A stretch of 64,000 nt of DNA from contig JAGIBL010000001.1 of assembly GCA_017744365.1 (NCBI GenBank), positions 1,256,001-1,320,000 on the forward strand, written 5' to 3'. The position numbers and the translations under genes were made by a program. The notes under the pieces are model-generated. The model saw only the letters and a program-made list of their open reading frames with translations. It had not been told where the DNA came from and did no database searches. This stretch comes from Nocardioidaceae bacterium (GTDB lineage Bacteria > Actinomycetota > Actinomycetes > Propionibacteriales > Nocardioidaceae). Below, one piece after another: positions 8,345 to 16,639 of this stretch (positions are counted from its first letter, which is position 1; every line of letters starts with the position of its first letter).

Positions 8345-9453
8345 GGCTTCCTCCTGAGCAGGACCAGGACCTCGGCGTGCGAGGTCTGCGGGAACATGTC
8401 GAACACCTTCCCCCGTACGGCGTGCAACGACGGCATCGCGGCCAGGTCCCGGGCCAGCGACTCGGGGTTGCAGCTGGAGTAGAGCACGTGCTCCACCCCG
8501 CTGCCCTCCAGCCACCCCGCCAGCTCCGGGCCGATGCCCCGCCGCGGCGGGTTGACCACGACCAGGTCCGGGACGTCCACCCGGGCGAGGGCCCACGCCG
8601 TCGCGTCACCGGTCTCGAACGTCGCCTCCCCGCCGGCGAGACGAGACGTCTCGTTCCCGCTGGCGACGGCCTCGGCACTGGTCTCGATGCCGGTCACCTG
8701 GCGGCCGGGTGCGGCGAGGTGCAGGGCGAAGCCTCCGACGCCGCAGTAGAGGTCCCAGATCCTTCTCGGTTCCAGGGTGCCGACCCACGCGGCGGCCTCG
8801 CGGTAGAGCGCGGCAGCCACGGCCGTGTTGGTCTGGAAGAAGCTCTGCGGGCGCAGCAGCAGGTCCAGCCCGTTGACCCGCATGGTCAGCGCGGCGGCGT
8901 CGGTGAGCACGATCTCGTCGTGGCCCTCGATGATCGCCTTGTGCTCGGGCTGCAGGTTGACCGACGCGACCACGAGCCCGGGCAGCCGCTCGACCAGCCA
9001 GGGCAAGTACTTGCGGATCCGGGTCACCGGCTCCTGGGAGCGGCAGACGAACCGGACCATCAGCTCGTGCGACGGCGCGGCGGTGACGAGCAGGTACTTC
9101 AGCTCGCCGCGCCGCGTGGAGAGGTCGTACGGCGTGAGCGCGGCCCGCGTGACGAAGGCGGCCAGCACCGGCAGCGCGTCCTGGATCGGCTGCTCGTGGA
9201 GGCCGCAGTCGCGCAGGTCGACGCCGAGCCCGTCTGGTCCGAGGATGCCGAGGACCGGCTCCTCGGCGGTGCCGGTGACGACCATCTTGGCCTTGTTGCG
9301 GAAGCCGCTCTGCGCGCTCGCGAACGGCTCGTCGAAGGCGACGTCGATGCGCGTCGTCACCTCGGCCTGCTTGGCGGCCAGCTGCTCGTCGTACGGGCGC
9401 GGCAGCCAGGTGCAGGACCGGCAGCGGCCGGCGTCGTAGTGGTGGCAGTCCAT
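8341..9453 (-). CDS. rlmC: 23S rRNA (uracil-C5) methyltransferase RlmC-like
   Basis: 370 residues. The N-terminus MDCHHYDAGRCRSC plus a later DLRDCGLHEQ supplies four cysteines for a 4Fe-4S cluster. The SAM-binding domain shows DLYCGVGGFALHLA, and the catalytic motifs are VVNPPRRGIG and YSSCNPESLARDL, with the nucleophilic cysteine in SSCNP. No TRAM domain is visible, which favours RlmC (U747) over RlmD/RumA. The start at ATG 9453 places the first cluster cysteine at residue 3, as in the family. It lies 23 bases after the SRPBCC gene. Confidence 0.85.
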   Translation of the reverse strand: MDCHHYDAGRCRSCTWLPRPYDEQLAAKQAEVTTRIDVAFDEPFASAQSGFRNKAKMVVTGTAEEPVLGILGPDGLGVDLRDCGLHEQPIQDALPVLAAFVTRAALTPYDLSTRRGELKYLLVTAAPSHELMVRFVCRSQEPVTRIRKYLPWLVERLPGLVVASVNLQPEHKAIIEGHDEIVLTDAAALTMRVNGLDLLLRPQSFFQTNTAVAAALYREAAAWVGTLEPRRIWDLYCGVGGFALHLAAPGRQVTGIETSAEAVASGNETSRLAGGEATFETGDATAWALARVDVPDLVVVNPPRRGIGPELAGWLEGSGVEHVLYSSCNPESLARDLAAMPSLHAVRGKVFDMFPQTSHAEVLVLLRRKP

Positions 9454-9476
9454 CGCGCAGCGAATGCTACGCGTGG

Positions 9477-9905
9477 CTACTTCTTCGAAGCCCGCACCAG
9501 CGCGGTGAGCAGGCCGCGCGCGACCGCGGCGGCGGCGCCCTTCTCGACCAGCGGCACCCGCTCGTCGATCGTGACCGTGTAGTCGATCCGGGTGCCCGCA
9601 CCGGCCGGGGTCAGCACGACGTCGCCGCCGTAGTTCTTGAACGGCACCCCGGCGAGCGCGCGGTAGCCGAGCCGCCGGCCGGGCTCGAACGCGGTCACCT
9701 CCTCGACGATCGCCGGCGCCGGGCCGGGCGCGGTGATCCGTCGTACGGCGCCGAGGCCGTTGCGCTCCGGAGCCCCGGGCTTCTCCAGCCGGACCGTGAT
9801 GCCCGGACCCCACGAGGACATGCCCTCGTGGTCGGCGAGCACGGCCCAGACGTGGTCGACGGGACGGGCAACGGTGGCGGACGCGGTCACGCGGGTCTGC
9901 GACAT
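9477..9905 (-). CDS. SRPBCC (START-like) family protein
   Basis: 142 residues with the polyketide cyclase/START-like helix-grip fold: an N-terminal strand and helix (ARPVDHVWAVLADHEGMSSWGPG), a central antiparallel sheet, and a long C-terminal helix ending in ALVRASKK. Such proteins bind hydrophobic small molecules; the ligand is unknown. ATG 9905 is the natural start because the preceding region has no fold signal. It is probably cotranscribed with rlmC. Confidence 0.75.
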   Translation of the reverse strand: MSQTRVTASATVARPVDHVWAVLADHEGMSSWGPGITVRLEKPGAPERNGLGAVRRITAPGPAPAIVEEVTAFEPGRRLGYRALAGVPFKNYGGDVVLTPAGAGTRIDYTVTIDERVPLVEKGAAAAVARGLLTALVRASKK

Positions 9906-9957
9906 GCCTGCGAGGCTGCCAGGCGAGCGGACCCTCTGGCTAGGGCGCAGATCACCT

Positions 9958-10668
9958 TCAGCGAAGGTCGAGCCGCACCAGGTGGCCGCTGGTGACTGCG
10001 ACCAGGAGGCCGCCGGGAATGCCGGTCGGTCGCAGGTACTGGAACTGCGGGTGCTGGACAGTGATCCGCCAGGCGACGCGGCCCGATCGGTCACGGGCGG
10101 TCAGCTGTTCCGGGTCCAGCTGGTCGAGGGGCCCGAAGTCGTACTGGGGCGGCACCGGTGTCGGGAACGGGTGCATTCCGCGTGGCACGTCGCGTCCGTC
10201 CGCAAGACGCGCCGAGATGAACCGTCCCGTCTCACGGTCGACCACGACGTCGGAGTTGTACGGCGCCCAGAACCGGAGCCGGTGCGGTCCCTCGAGGCCG
10301 ATCACGGTGCCGCCGTCGGAGCCGAAGCCCTCGTCGCCGGGCATCCGGGTCTCCCAGATCAGGGTGCCATCGTCGAGGGCGAAGGCGCGCGGCACCTCGT
10401 CCGCGACGTACACCCGATCGCCGTCCACGGCCATCGCCTCGGGCACGGCGATCTCCCGCTTCCAGCGCACCGTGACCGGCAGGGTGCCATCCTCGCCCGG
10501 GTGCAGGGTCACCCCGGTCGCGATCTCGACGTCGGCGTTCGGATCCGGTGGCGCCGGTGTCCCGTCGAGTCCGAGGCGATCCGGTTCGCCGGCCCCGCAT
10601 GCCGGCGCCACCGCGAAGATCCCGCCGGCGACGGACGCCCTCAGCAGAGCACGCCGCGAGATCGTCAC
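9958..10668 (-). CDS. Secreted PQQ-like beta-propeller lipoprotein
   Basis: 236 residues. The N-terminus ISRRALLRASVAGGIFAVAPAC carries a twin-arginine-type motif followed by a lipobox-like APAC, suggesting Tat-dependent export and lipidation. The mature part has repeated propeller-type strands (VYVADEVPRAFALDDGTLIWE, GRVAWRITVQHPQFQYLRP), like PQQ-binding-like repeats, but there are too few for a full eight-bladed propeller. The start is GTG 10668. It follows the 57-residue gene by 16 bases at the end of the two-component operon. Role unknown; sensing or envelope function would fit. Confidence 0.6.
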   Translation of the reverse strand: MTISRRALLRASVAGGIFAVAPACGAGEPDRLGLDGTPAPPDPNADVEIATGVTLHPGEDGTLPVTVRWKREIAVPEAMAVDGDRVYVADEVPRAFALDDGTLIWETRMPGDEGFGSDGGTVIGLEGPHRLRFWAPYNSDVVVDRETGRFISARLADGRDVPRGMHPFPTPVPPQYDFGPLDQLDPEQLTARDRSGRVAWRITVQHPQFQYLRPTGIPGGLLVAVTSGHLVRLDLR

Positions 10669-10684
10669 CCGGGCATCGTAGGTG

Positions 10685-10858
10685 TCAGCCGACGAAGACC
10701 TCGGGCTCGTGCTCCGACTGGGCCGCCTGGAGCTTCGCCAGCACGGTCTTGATCTGCTCGACGGTGTCCGCCTCATCGTGCCCGAAGCTCCGCAGGTAGG
10801 CGGTCATCCCGTGACGCGCCAGATCGAGCTCGGCGTCGGTGAGATGGATGGTGTTCAT
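10685..10858 (-). CDS. 57-residue conserved-looking helical protein coupled to a response regulator
   Basis: ATG 10858 overlaps the response regulator stop (ATGA) and is preceded by GGAGAG, so it is almost certainly translated by coupling. The product (start MNTIHLTDAELDLARHGMTA) is acidic and probably two helices. The LTDAELDLARHGM phrase resembles short actinobacterial hypothetical proteins. No catalytic motif is visible. It may modulate the adjacent two-component system, or simply share its message. Confidence 0.65.
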   Translation of the reverse strand: MNTIHLTDAELDLARHGMTAYLRSFGHDEADTVEQIKTVLAKLQAAQSEHEPEVFVG

Positions 10859-11526
10859 CTCTCCAGCGTAGGCCGGTTCGTGCCCGGCGACGAGAGTCCG
10901 GCGTCGCGCGCGACGACCACCGCGTGCGGCCGGTCGCGCAGGTCGAGCTTGGCGAACAGGTGCCGCACGTGCGTCTTCACGGTGGCCATGCTGATCACCA
11001 GCTCGTGGGCGATCTCGGTGTTGGAGCGGCCCGCACCGATGAGCGCGAGCACCTCGCGCTCGCGCGCGCTCAGGTCGGCGAAGCCAGGAGGTTCCCGGAC
11101 CGGGGCCGGCGGCCGATCGGCGAAGTGGCCCATCATCCGTTGCAGCACGGCCGGTGCCACCACGGGCTCCCCCGCCGCGGCCCGGCGGACCGCCTCGACC
11201 AGGCCGTCGGAGGTCACGTCCTTGAGCAGGAACCCCACCGCGCCCGCGCGCAGCGCGTCCACCACGTGCTGGTCCACGTCGAAGGTGGTCAGCGCGAGCA
11301 CCCGGGCACGGCTCGACGCGGTGATGCGGCGGGTGGCCTCGACGCCGTCCATCACCGGCATCCGCAGGTCCATCAGCACCACGTCGGGCGCGTGCTCGGC
11401 AACCGCCGCCACCCCCTCGGCACCGTCGCGGGCCTCGGCGACCACGTCCAGGCCGGCCAGCTCGAGGATCAGCCGCAGTCCCTGGCGGACCATGTCCTGG
11501 TCGTCGACGACGAGCACCCGGGTCAC
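10855..11526 (-). CDS. NarL/LuxR-type response regulator
   Basis: 223 residues. The receiver domain (1-120) has the acidic pair D8/D9, phosphoacceptor D53 (VVLMDLRMPVMDG) and a conserved switch lysine in FLLKDVTS. The C-terminal LuxR-type helix-turn-helix (about 148-205) reads LSAREREVLALIGAGRSNTEIA…MATVKTHVRHLFAKL. GTG 11526 overlaps the kinase stop (GTGA). Its partner is the adjacent sensor kinase. Confidence 0.92.
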   Translation of the reverse strand: MTRVLVVDDQDMVRQGLRLILELAGLDVVAEARDGAEGVAAVAEHAPDVVLMDLRMPVMDGVEATRRITASSRARVLALTTFDVDQHVVDALRAGAVGFLLKDVTSDGLVEAVRRAAAGEPVVAPAVLQRMMGHFADRPPAPVREPPGFADLSAREREVLALIGAGRSNTEIAHELVISMATVKTHVRHLFAKLDLRDRPHAVVVARDAGLSSPGTNRPTLER

Positions 11527-12686
11527 GACTGCTCCCCGACGGGCATCCGCACCTCGACCTCGAACCGGTCCTCGACCCGTCTGCCCGTGAAGCTGCCGCC
11601 GAGCAGCTCCGCCCGGTGCCGCATGCCGGTGAGCCCGCGCCCGGGATGCGCGGCGGTCCGCGGGGCGGCGTTGGAGGCGAGGACGCGCACGTGGTCAGGG
11701 TGCCAGTCCACGCGCACGCTGACAGGGTTTCCGGGAGCGTGCCGGCCGGCGTTGGTCAGGCACTCGCGGACGATCCGGTTCACCGCGAGCGAGACGGGCG
11801 CGTGCCCGGGCGACGGGGTGCCGGTCTCGACGAGCTCGTTGGCGATGCCGGCCTCGCGGGCGCGGCGGGAGAGCTCGGCGATGCCGTCGGTGGCGCTCTC
11901 GGGTGCCGTCGGCGCGAGCACGCCGAGCACGGACCGCATCTCGCCCAGGGTGCGGTGCGCCGTCCGGCGGATGGCCTCGACCGGCTCGGCGGCCCGTCCG
12001 GGATCGACCCGCAGCGCGGTGCCAGCCGCCTCGGCCTGGATCGCGATCAGGGTGAGCTCGTGGCCGACCACGTCGTGCAGCTCCTGGGCGATCCGGGCAC
12101 GCTCGGCGCCGACCGCGGCCTCCTCGGCCCGGTCCCGCTCGTCGGCCAGCTCGCGGGTCAGCGCGGCCAGCGCCTCGTTCTGCCCGCGCAGGTGGCGGAC
12201 CACGCGGCCCGCCAGCACCGGGGCCAGCACCACCAGCACCGCGCCGATCGCCGCCACCGGGGCCTCGGGGCCGAGCAGGGTGCCGACCACGGCGGTCGCG
12301 GCGGCCCACGCGGACACCAGTGCGACCGCCGTACGGGGCTCGCCGTCGGCGCCGAGGGCGAAGAACTGCAGGATCACCACCACGAACCCGAGCACCGGGT
12401 AGCCGTCGAGCGGGATCAGCTGGAAGGACGCGGAGACGAGCGCGGCCTCGACCGGCAGCGTGCGCCGCCACGCGAGCGGCAGGGTGGCACCGAGGACGTA
12501 GAGCTCGGCGAGCCCGTGCCCGGCGATCGGCCAGATCGCGTTCTGCACCAGGGCGGCGACCACGAAGACGACAGCGAGCGCCGCATCGAGGCGGGTGCTG
12601 CGCAGGCGTTCGACCAGGTCCACCCCGGGAGCGTAGGGCGTGGCGCGGCTCTCCGGCATCAGCCCGCGGGCTGACTCCGCGCTCAC
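11523..12686 (-). CDS. NarL-family sensor histidine kinase (HisKA_3)
   Basis: 387 residues from GTG 12686; ATG 12659 is an alternative start, and neither has a strong Shine-Dalgarno sequence. Four to five hydrophobic segments occupy about residues 30-170. A dimerisation helix with the phospho-histidine in ERARIAQELHDVVGHELTLI follows, then a compact HATPase_c domain with NAGRHAPG and GRGLTGMRHRAELLGG. There is no large extracellular sensor, so it probably senses within the membrane. It is divergent from the membrane-protein gene at 12782. Confidence 0.9.
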   Translation of the reverse strand: MSAESARGLMPESRATPYAPGVDLVERLRSTRLDAALAVVFVVAALVQNAIWPIAGHGLAELYVLGATLPLAWRRTLPVEAALVSASFQLIPLDGYPVLGFVVVILQFFALGADGEPRTAVALVSAWAAATAVVGTLLGPEAPVAAIGAVLVVLAPVLAGRVVRHLRGQNEALAALTRELADERDRAEEAAVGAERARIAQELHDVVGHELTLIAIQAEAAGTALRVDPGRAAEPVEAIRRTAHRTLGEMRSVLGVLAPTAPESATDGIAELSRRAREAGIANELVETGTPSPGHAPVSLAVNRIVRECLTNAGRHAPGNPVSVRVDWHPDHVRVLASNAAPRTAAHPGRGLTGMRHRAELLGGSFTGRRVEDRFEVEVRMPVGEQS

Positions 12687-12781
12687 CCCCCGGGCTCGGC
12701 GAGGACCGGCCCGCGGAGCGATGTGGCGGGCCCCGGCGGATTTCTACGGTCGTCCCACCTGAACCGACGAAAGGAAATCTC

Positions 12782-13474
12782 ATGTCCACGATGCACCTCG
12801 ACCGCGAGACCGTCGCGGTCCCCCGCGCGGGCGATCCGGTGCGGATCAGCACCTTCTTCGGGCTGGCGTTCACCGCCTGCCAGCTCGCCGTGATGGTGGC
12901 GATGGCGATCTTCGTGCTGCCGCACGGAGGCAATCCGAGCGACCCGGCCCTGGGTCGTGGCCGCAACGTGCTCGACGCGATCGACCTGTACCGGGCCGGC
13001 AACTACGCGTTCATGATCTCCGGCACGATGCTGCTCGGCTTCCTGGGCGCGGTGGGCTACCGGATGCGAAGGGCCGACGGCACCGGCATCCTGGCCACCG
13101 TCGCGGTCGCGGCCGGCACGCTGCTCACGCTGATCTGGCCGCTCGGCGGCCTGCTGCACGACATCGCGCTCGAGGTCGCCGACTCCGGCACCGACCCGCG
13201 CATCCTCGGCGGCTGGGACGCGGCCGCGCCGTTCTCGCTGGCGTTCTCTGTGCTGCCGCGGGTGTTCTTCCTGGGCGCCCTGGTCCTCGGCCTGCGGGCG
13301 ACGGGCTCCTCGCCGTGGCTGCGGAAGACCGGCGTGGTCCTGATCGTGCTCTCGGTCGTGGGCAGCGCGACGCTGGTCAGCGGGGCCCTGTTCCCCCTGC
13401 TCGCGCTGAGCAGCCTGGGCTACGAGCTCTGGGTGGGCGCGCTCGCCTGGACCTGGCTGCGCTCGGAGTCCTGA
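12782..13474 (+). CDS. Polytopic membrane protein of unknown function
   Basis: 230 residues with about six hydrophobic helices (for example FFGLAFTACQLAVMVAMAIF, GTMLLGFLGAVGY, LATVAVAAGTLLTLIWPLG, VFFLGALVLGL, VVLIVLSVVGSATL). ATG 12782 has AAAGGA seven to eight bases upstream. It is transcribed divergently from the sensor kinase across a 95-base gap, so it may be a target of that regulator. The arrangement resembles DUF4386-like membrane proteins but no specific motif confirms this. Confidence 0.6.
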   Translation: MSTMHLDRETVAVPRAGDPVRISTFFGLAFTACQLAVMVAMAIFVLPHGGNPSDPALGRGRNVLDAIDLYRAGNYAFMISGTMLLGFLGAVGYRMRRADGTGILATVAVAAGTLLTLIWPLGGLLHDIALEVADSGTDPRILGGWDAAAPFSLAFSVLPRVFFLGALVLGLRATGSSPWLRKTGVVLIVLSVVGSATLVSGALFPLLALSSLGYELWVGALAWTWLRSES

Positions 13475-14157
13475 GAGCCGGCCATCATGGCGGCGACCTC
13501 AGCGGTGGTCCAGGCCGGGCGGACGTCGTCCGTGCGGGAGCCGACCCAGCCGAGACCCGGCTCCAGGCGGCGGACCACCTTGGCGGGAACCCCGGCCACC
13601 ACCGCGTGGTCGGGGATCTCGCCGCGTACGACGGAGCCGGCGCCGACCACGACGTTCCGGCCGATGCTCGCCCCGGGCAGGATGATGGCGCCGTGGCCCA
13701 CCCAGGTGCCGGCGCCGACGCGGACCGGCTGGTGCGCTCCCAGCTGGAGTCCGATCGGCGTCTCCGGGTCTTGGTAGCCGTGGCTGGCGTCGGAGACGAA
13801 CACGTCCCGGCCGAACCAGACATCGTCGCCGATCTCGATGCAGGAGTGCGCGGTCAGGATCGAGCCGGCCCCGATCACGCAGCGGTCGCCGATCACCAGC
13901 CCGCGAGCGGGCACGTCCGGGTCGTCGGGGGCGTACCCGACCAGCAGCGTGCAGTGCGCACCGACGAGGGTGTTCTCGCCGAGGTGGATCGAGCCGGTGC
14001 CGAACATCGTGCCGGTCGGGTAGGTGATGAAGCTGCCCGCGCCGAAGGTGCCGAACGTCTCGGCCAGGTCGGTGCCCGGCTGGATCGCCCCGGCGCGCTC
14101 GACCCAGCGGCGTCCGGCATGGACGGCACGGTTGAGGAGGCGGCGGGACCAGGGCAC
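13420..14157 (-). CDS. Hexapeptide-repeat (LbH) acyltransferase
   Basis: 245 residues. Repeated hexapeptides (IGDRCVIGAGS, IGDDVWFGRDVFV, VGAGTWVGHGAIILPGAS, IGRNVVVGAGSVVRGEIPD) build a left-handed beta-helix, closing with the VVAGVPAKVVRRL signature of acetyltransferases. A catalytic-type histidine occurs in SDASHGYQDP. It probably O-acetylates a sugar or cell-surface glycan. The start is GTG 14157. The last 55 bases overlap the 3' end of the convergent membrane-protein gene, and the polar tail there may be a recent extension. Confidence 0.8.
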   Translation of the reverse strand: MPWSRRLLNRAVHAGRRWVERAGAIQPGTDLAETFGTFGAGSFITYPTGTMFGTGSIHLGENTLVGAHCTLLVGYAPDDPDVPARGLVIGDRCVIGAGSILTAHSCIEIGDDVWFGRDVFVSDASHGYQDPETPIGLQLGAHQPVRVGAGTWVGHGAIILPGASIGRNVVVGAGSVVRGEIPDHAVVAGVPAKVVRRLEPGLGWVGSRTDDVRPAWTTAEVAAMMAGSQDSERSQVQASAPTQSS

Positions 14158-14173
14158 GAGCGGAGGCTACCGC

Positions 14174-15469
14174 TCAGCCCCGGTGCGCCGGCAGCCGAAC
14201 CTGGAAGTGCGCACCGGACCCGTCGAGCAGCTCCACCTCCCCGCCGAGGCGCTCGGCGACGGTGCGCACGATCGCGAGCCCGAGGCCGGCGCCGCCGTCG
14301 CGCCGGTGCTCGCCACGGGTGAACCGCTCGAAGACCTGCTCGCGAAGCCCGGGTTCCACGCCGGGCCCGTCGTCGAGGACGTCGAGACGAACCGTCTCGT
14401 CTCGTAGGGCGACACCGACCGTGACCGTGCCGGTGGCATGCCGGGCGGCGTTCTCGAGCAGGTTGCGGACCAGGTGCCTCAGCTCCTCCCGGTCGCCGTG
14501 CACCGGACCGGCGGAGACGCCGGAGGTGTCGACAACCACCGGGGTGATCGCCCGCAACCGCGCGGCCTCCTCGAGGACCAGGTCGTCCAGGTCGACACCG
14601 GTCAGCACGGGCCGGGTGCCGGCCTGGTCACGGGCGAGGAAGAGCAGCTGCCGGACGATCCGCTCCATGCCCGCGTTCTCGGCCAGCAGCGCGGCCGGGC
14701 TCGGGTCGTCCCCGGACTCGAGCATCGCGCGGGTGGCGGCCAGCGGGCTGAGCAGCTCGTGCGAGGCGTCCGCGACGAACTCGTGCTCGCGTGCGCGGGC
14801 CTCCTCCAGGCGAGCCAGCATCGCGTTCATGGTCCGGGCGAGCCGGCCGACCTCGTCGCGCGACGGCGGCTCGGGCACCCGCCTGCCCAGGTCGGTGCTG
14901 GAGATCGCGGCCACGTCGGCACGGATCCGCTCGACGGGACGCAGTGCCCGGCCGACCAGCAGCCAGGTGGCCAGCGCGGTCACGGCCAGCCCACCAGGCA
15001 CGGCGACGTACAGGAGGTGCCGGAGGCCCGCGGTGGCCTCGCGGACGGACTCGGTGCTGTCGCCGACATAGACGGTGCCGGAGCCGCCGGGTCCGGTCAC
15101 GTGCCGCGCCCAGACGCGGTACTCCTCGGTCTCCTGGTCGTCGGGGGCGCGCAGCTGCCGCAGCACCGGGCTGCCCTCGGCCGTGAAGGTGGCGATGGCC
15201 GGCTGCCCGCGCAGGTTGGGCGAGGCGGCCAGCACGCTGCCGTCGTCACCAACCACCTGGACGAGCCCGTCCCCGGCGTCCGGCAGGTCGGCGCACAGGC
15301 TGCCGTCGCGCACCTGTGCGGCCATCTCGGCGAGCCGCGCCAGGCTGGCCCGGTCCGAGCTGGTGGTCAGCGAGTGGTCGAGCCGCACGACGAGGAGCAC
15401 CGAGCCGGCCGCCAGCACCACCGCGCTGAGCAGCGAGGCGACGAGGGTGATCCGGGTGCGCAGGCTCAT
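14174..15469 (-). CDS. HAMP-containing sensor histidine kinase
   Basis: 431 residues. A membrane helix (about 8-28), a periplasmic sensor of about 120 residues, and a second helix near 150-170 (AVPGGLAVTALATWLLVG) are followed by a HAMP linker. The HisKA helix carries DASHELLSPLAA (usual SHELRTP altered), and the HATPase_c domain has N, G1 and G2 boxes (NLLENAARHA, VLDDGPGVEPG, GAGLGLAIV). Three bases separate it from the upstream regulator gene. It is the classical CutS/MprB-like partner of an OmpR-type regulator. Confidence 0.93.
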   Translation of the reverse strand: MSLRTRITLVASLLSAVVLAAGSVLLVVRLDHSLTTSSDRASLARLAEMAAQVRDGSLCADLPDAGDGLVQVVGDDGSVLAASPNLRGQPAIATFTAEGSPVLRQLRAPDDQETEEYRVWARHVTGPGGSGTVYVGDSTESVREATAGLRHLLYVAVPGGLAVTALATWLLVGRALRPVERIRADVAAISSTDLGRRVPEPPSRDEVGRLARTMNAMLARLEEARAREHEFVADASHELLSPLAATRAMLESGDDPSPAALLAENAGMERIVRQLLFLARDQAGTRPVLTGVDLDDLVLEEAARLRAITPVVVDTSGVSAGPVHGDREELRHLVRNLLENAARHATGTVTVGVALRDETVRLDVLDDGPGVEPGLREQVFERFTRGEHRRDGGAGLGLAIVRTVAERLGGEVELLDGSGAHFQVRLPAHRG

Positions 15470-15472
15470 CGC

Positions 15473-16150
15473 TCAGCCGCCCTCCGGGTGCAGCCGGTAG
15501 CCGACGAGACGGACCGTCTCGATCGCGTCGCGCCCGAACGGCCGGTCCACCTTGAGCCGGACCTGGCGGACGTTGACCTCCACGATGTTGGGGTCGCCGT
15601 CGAAGGTGAAGTCCCAGACGTTCTCGAGGATCGCGCGCTTGGAGAGCACCTCGCCGGGGTGGCGCATCAGGAACTCGAGCACCGCGAACTGCCGCGGGGT
15701 CAGGACGATCTCGGTCTCGCCCCGCCAGACCCGGTGCGCGGCAGGGTCGAGCCGGAGGTCGCCGGCGGCCAGGACCGTCGGCCGTTCCACCGCGGGCCGG
15801 CGCACCAGGGCACGGATCCGGGCGCGCAGCACCACCATGGAGAACGGCTTGGCCAGGTAGTCGTCGGCGCCCGCGTCCAGGGCGTGCGCCTCGTCGCGCT
15901 CGCCGACCCGTGCGGTCAGGATCAGCACCGGCGTCCAGTCGCCGGCCTTGCGGAGACGCTCGCACAGCTCTTCGCCGGCGAGCCCGGGCAGCATCGAGTC
16001 CAGCACCAGGGCGTCGTACCGGTTCTCCTCGGCCAGCCACAGCCCTTCGGCTCCGTCGGCGGAGACGTCGACCGAGTAGCCCTCGTGCTCCAGGCCTCGC
16101 TTCACCGCGGCGGTGACCCGGACGTCGTCGTCCACGACGAGGATCCGCAT
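15473..16150 (-). CDS. OmpR/PhoB-type response regulator
   Basis: 225 residues. The receiver has D7/D8 and phosphoacceptor D51 (ALVLDSMLPGLAG), with the switch lysine in YLAKPFSM. The C-terminal winged helix reads LTPRQFAVLEFLMRHPGEV…DPNIVEVNVRQVRLKVD. It is divergent from a PepSY-protein gene, and the shared 127-base intergenic region contains repeated GCTGAA-type sites at 11-base periods, probably its own binding sites. Confidence 0.93.
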   Translation of the reverse strand: MRILVVDDDVRVTAAVKRGLEHEGYSVDVSADGAEGLWLAEENRYDALVLDSMLPGLAGEELCERLRKAGDWTPVLILTARVGERDEAHALDAGADDYLAKPFSMVVLRARIRALVRRPAVERPTVLAAGDLRLDPAAHRVWRGETEIVLTPRQFAVLEFLMRHPGEVLSKRAILENVWDFTFDGDPNIVEVNVRQVRLKVDRPFGRDAIETVRLVGYRLHPEGG

Positions 16151-16173
16151 GGGACCCAGCGTGGCACCGATCC

Positions 16174-16239
16174 GCTGAAGGCGCGCTGAACGCCGGCGGA
16201 AGCACGCTCTTCAGCCCCGTTCTTCAGGCTGGCCTCAGC
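16174..16239. promoter_or_regulatory. Candidate operator: repeated GCTGAA/TTCAGC half-sites
   Basis: Between the divergent regulator and PepSY genes, GCTGAA occurs at 16174 and 16185 (11 bases apart). Its complement occurs as TTCAGC at 16210, TTCAGG at 16223 and CTCAGC at 16234 (the last two 11 bases apart). OmpR-type regulators bind direct repeats with one-helical-turn spacing, so this is a plausible autoregulatory and target site. Core promoters were not assigned. Confidence 0.45.
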
Positions 16240-16277
16240 GCCGACGTGGCACGGTGGAGCCGACGGAAGGAGCCGAG

Positions 16278-16589
16278 ATGAGGAAGCGCACGAAGGTCTC
16301 GATCGTGGCGGCCGTGCTCGTGGCCGGGTCGGTCGGGGCGGGCGGAGCCGCGATCGCGGGCAACGGCGGCGACGACGAGGGCCATGTGACCGGGCAGCAG
16401 GCGGAGCAGGCGAAGGCCGCGGCGCTGAAGGCCACCGGCGGAGGTCACGCCAACGCGGTCGAGCGCGACTCCGAGAACGGAGCCACCTGGGAGGTCGAGG
16501 TGAAGAAGCCCGACGGCACCCAGGTCGACGTGCGGCTCGACGCCGACTACCGGGTCGTCGTCATCGAGCCCGACGGCGAAGGCGGCTGA
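16278..16589 (+). CDS. Secreted PepSY-domain protein
   Basis: 103 residues. An N-terminal signal sequence (KRTKVSIVAAVLVAGSVGAG) is followed by an acidic mature region with a PepSY-like fold: the helix QQAEQAKAAALKATGGG, then strands TWEVEVKKPDGTQVDVRLD and YRVVVIEPD. ATG 16278 is set by GGAAGGAG at 16265-16272. Such small PepSY proteins are commonly controlled by the neighbouring two-component system and may act as periplasmic inhibitors or envelope-stress sensors; here that is inferred from the divergent arrangement. Confidence 0.8.
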   Translation: MRKRTKVSIVAAVLVAGSVGAGGAAIAGNGGDDEGHVTGQQAEQAKAAALKATGGGHANAVERDSENGATWEVEVKKPDGTQVDVRLDADYRVVVIEPDGEGG

Positions 16590-16639
16590 CCGCGCGTCGT
16601 ACGGTGTCCTCCAGGGAATCGATGCGAGGGAGGACGGAC

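Noticed and set aside
13420..13474. Frameshift at the convergent overlap of the acyltransferase and membrane-protein genes
   Set aside because: Both frames are intact; a 55-base tail-to-tail overlap is simply an extended C-terminus.
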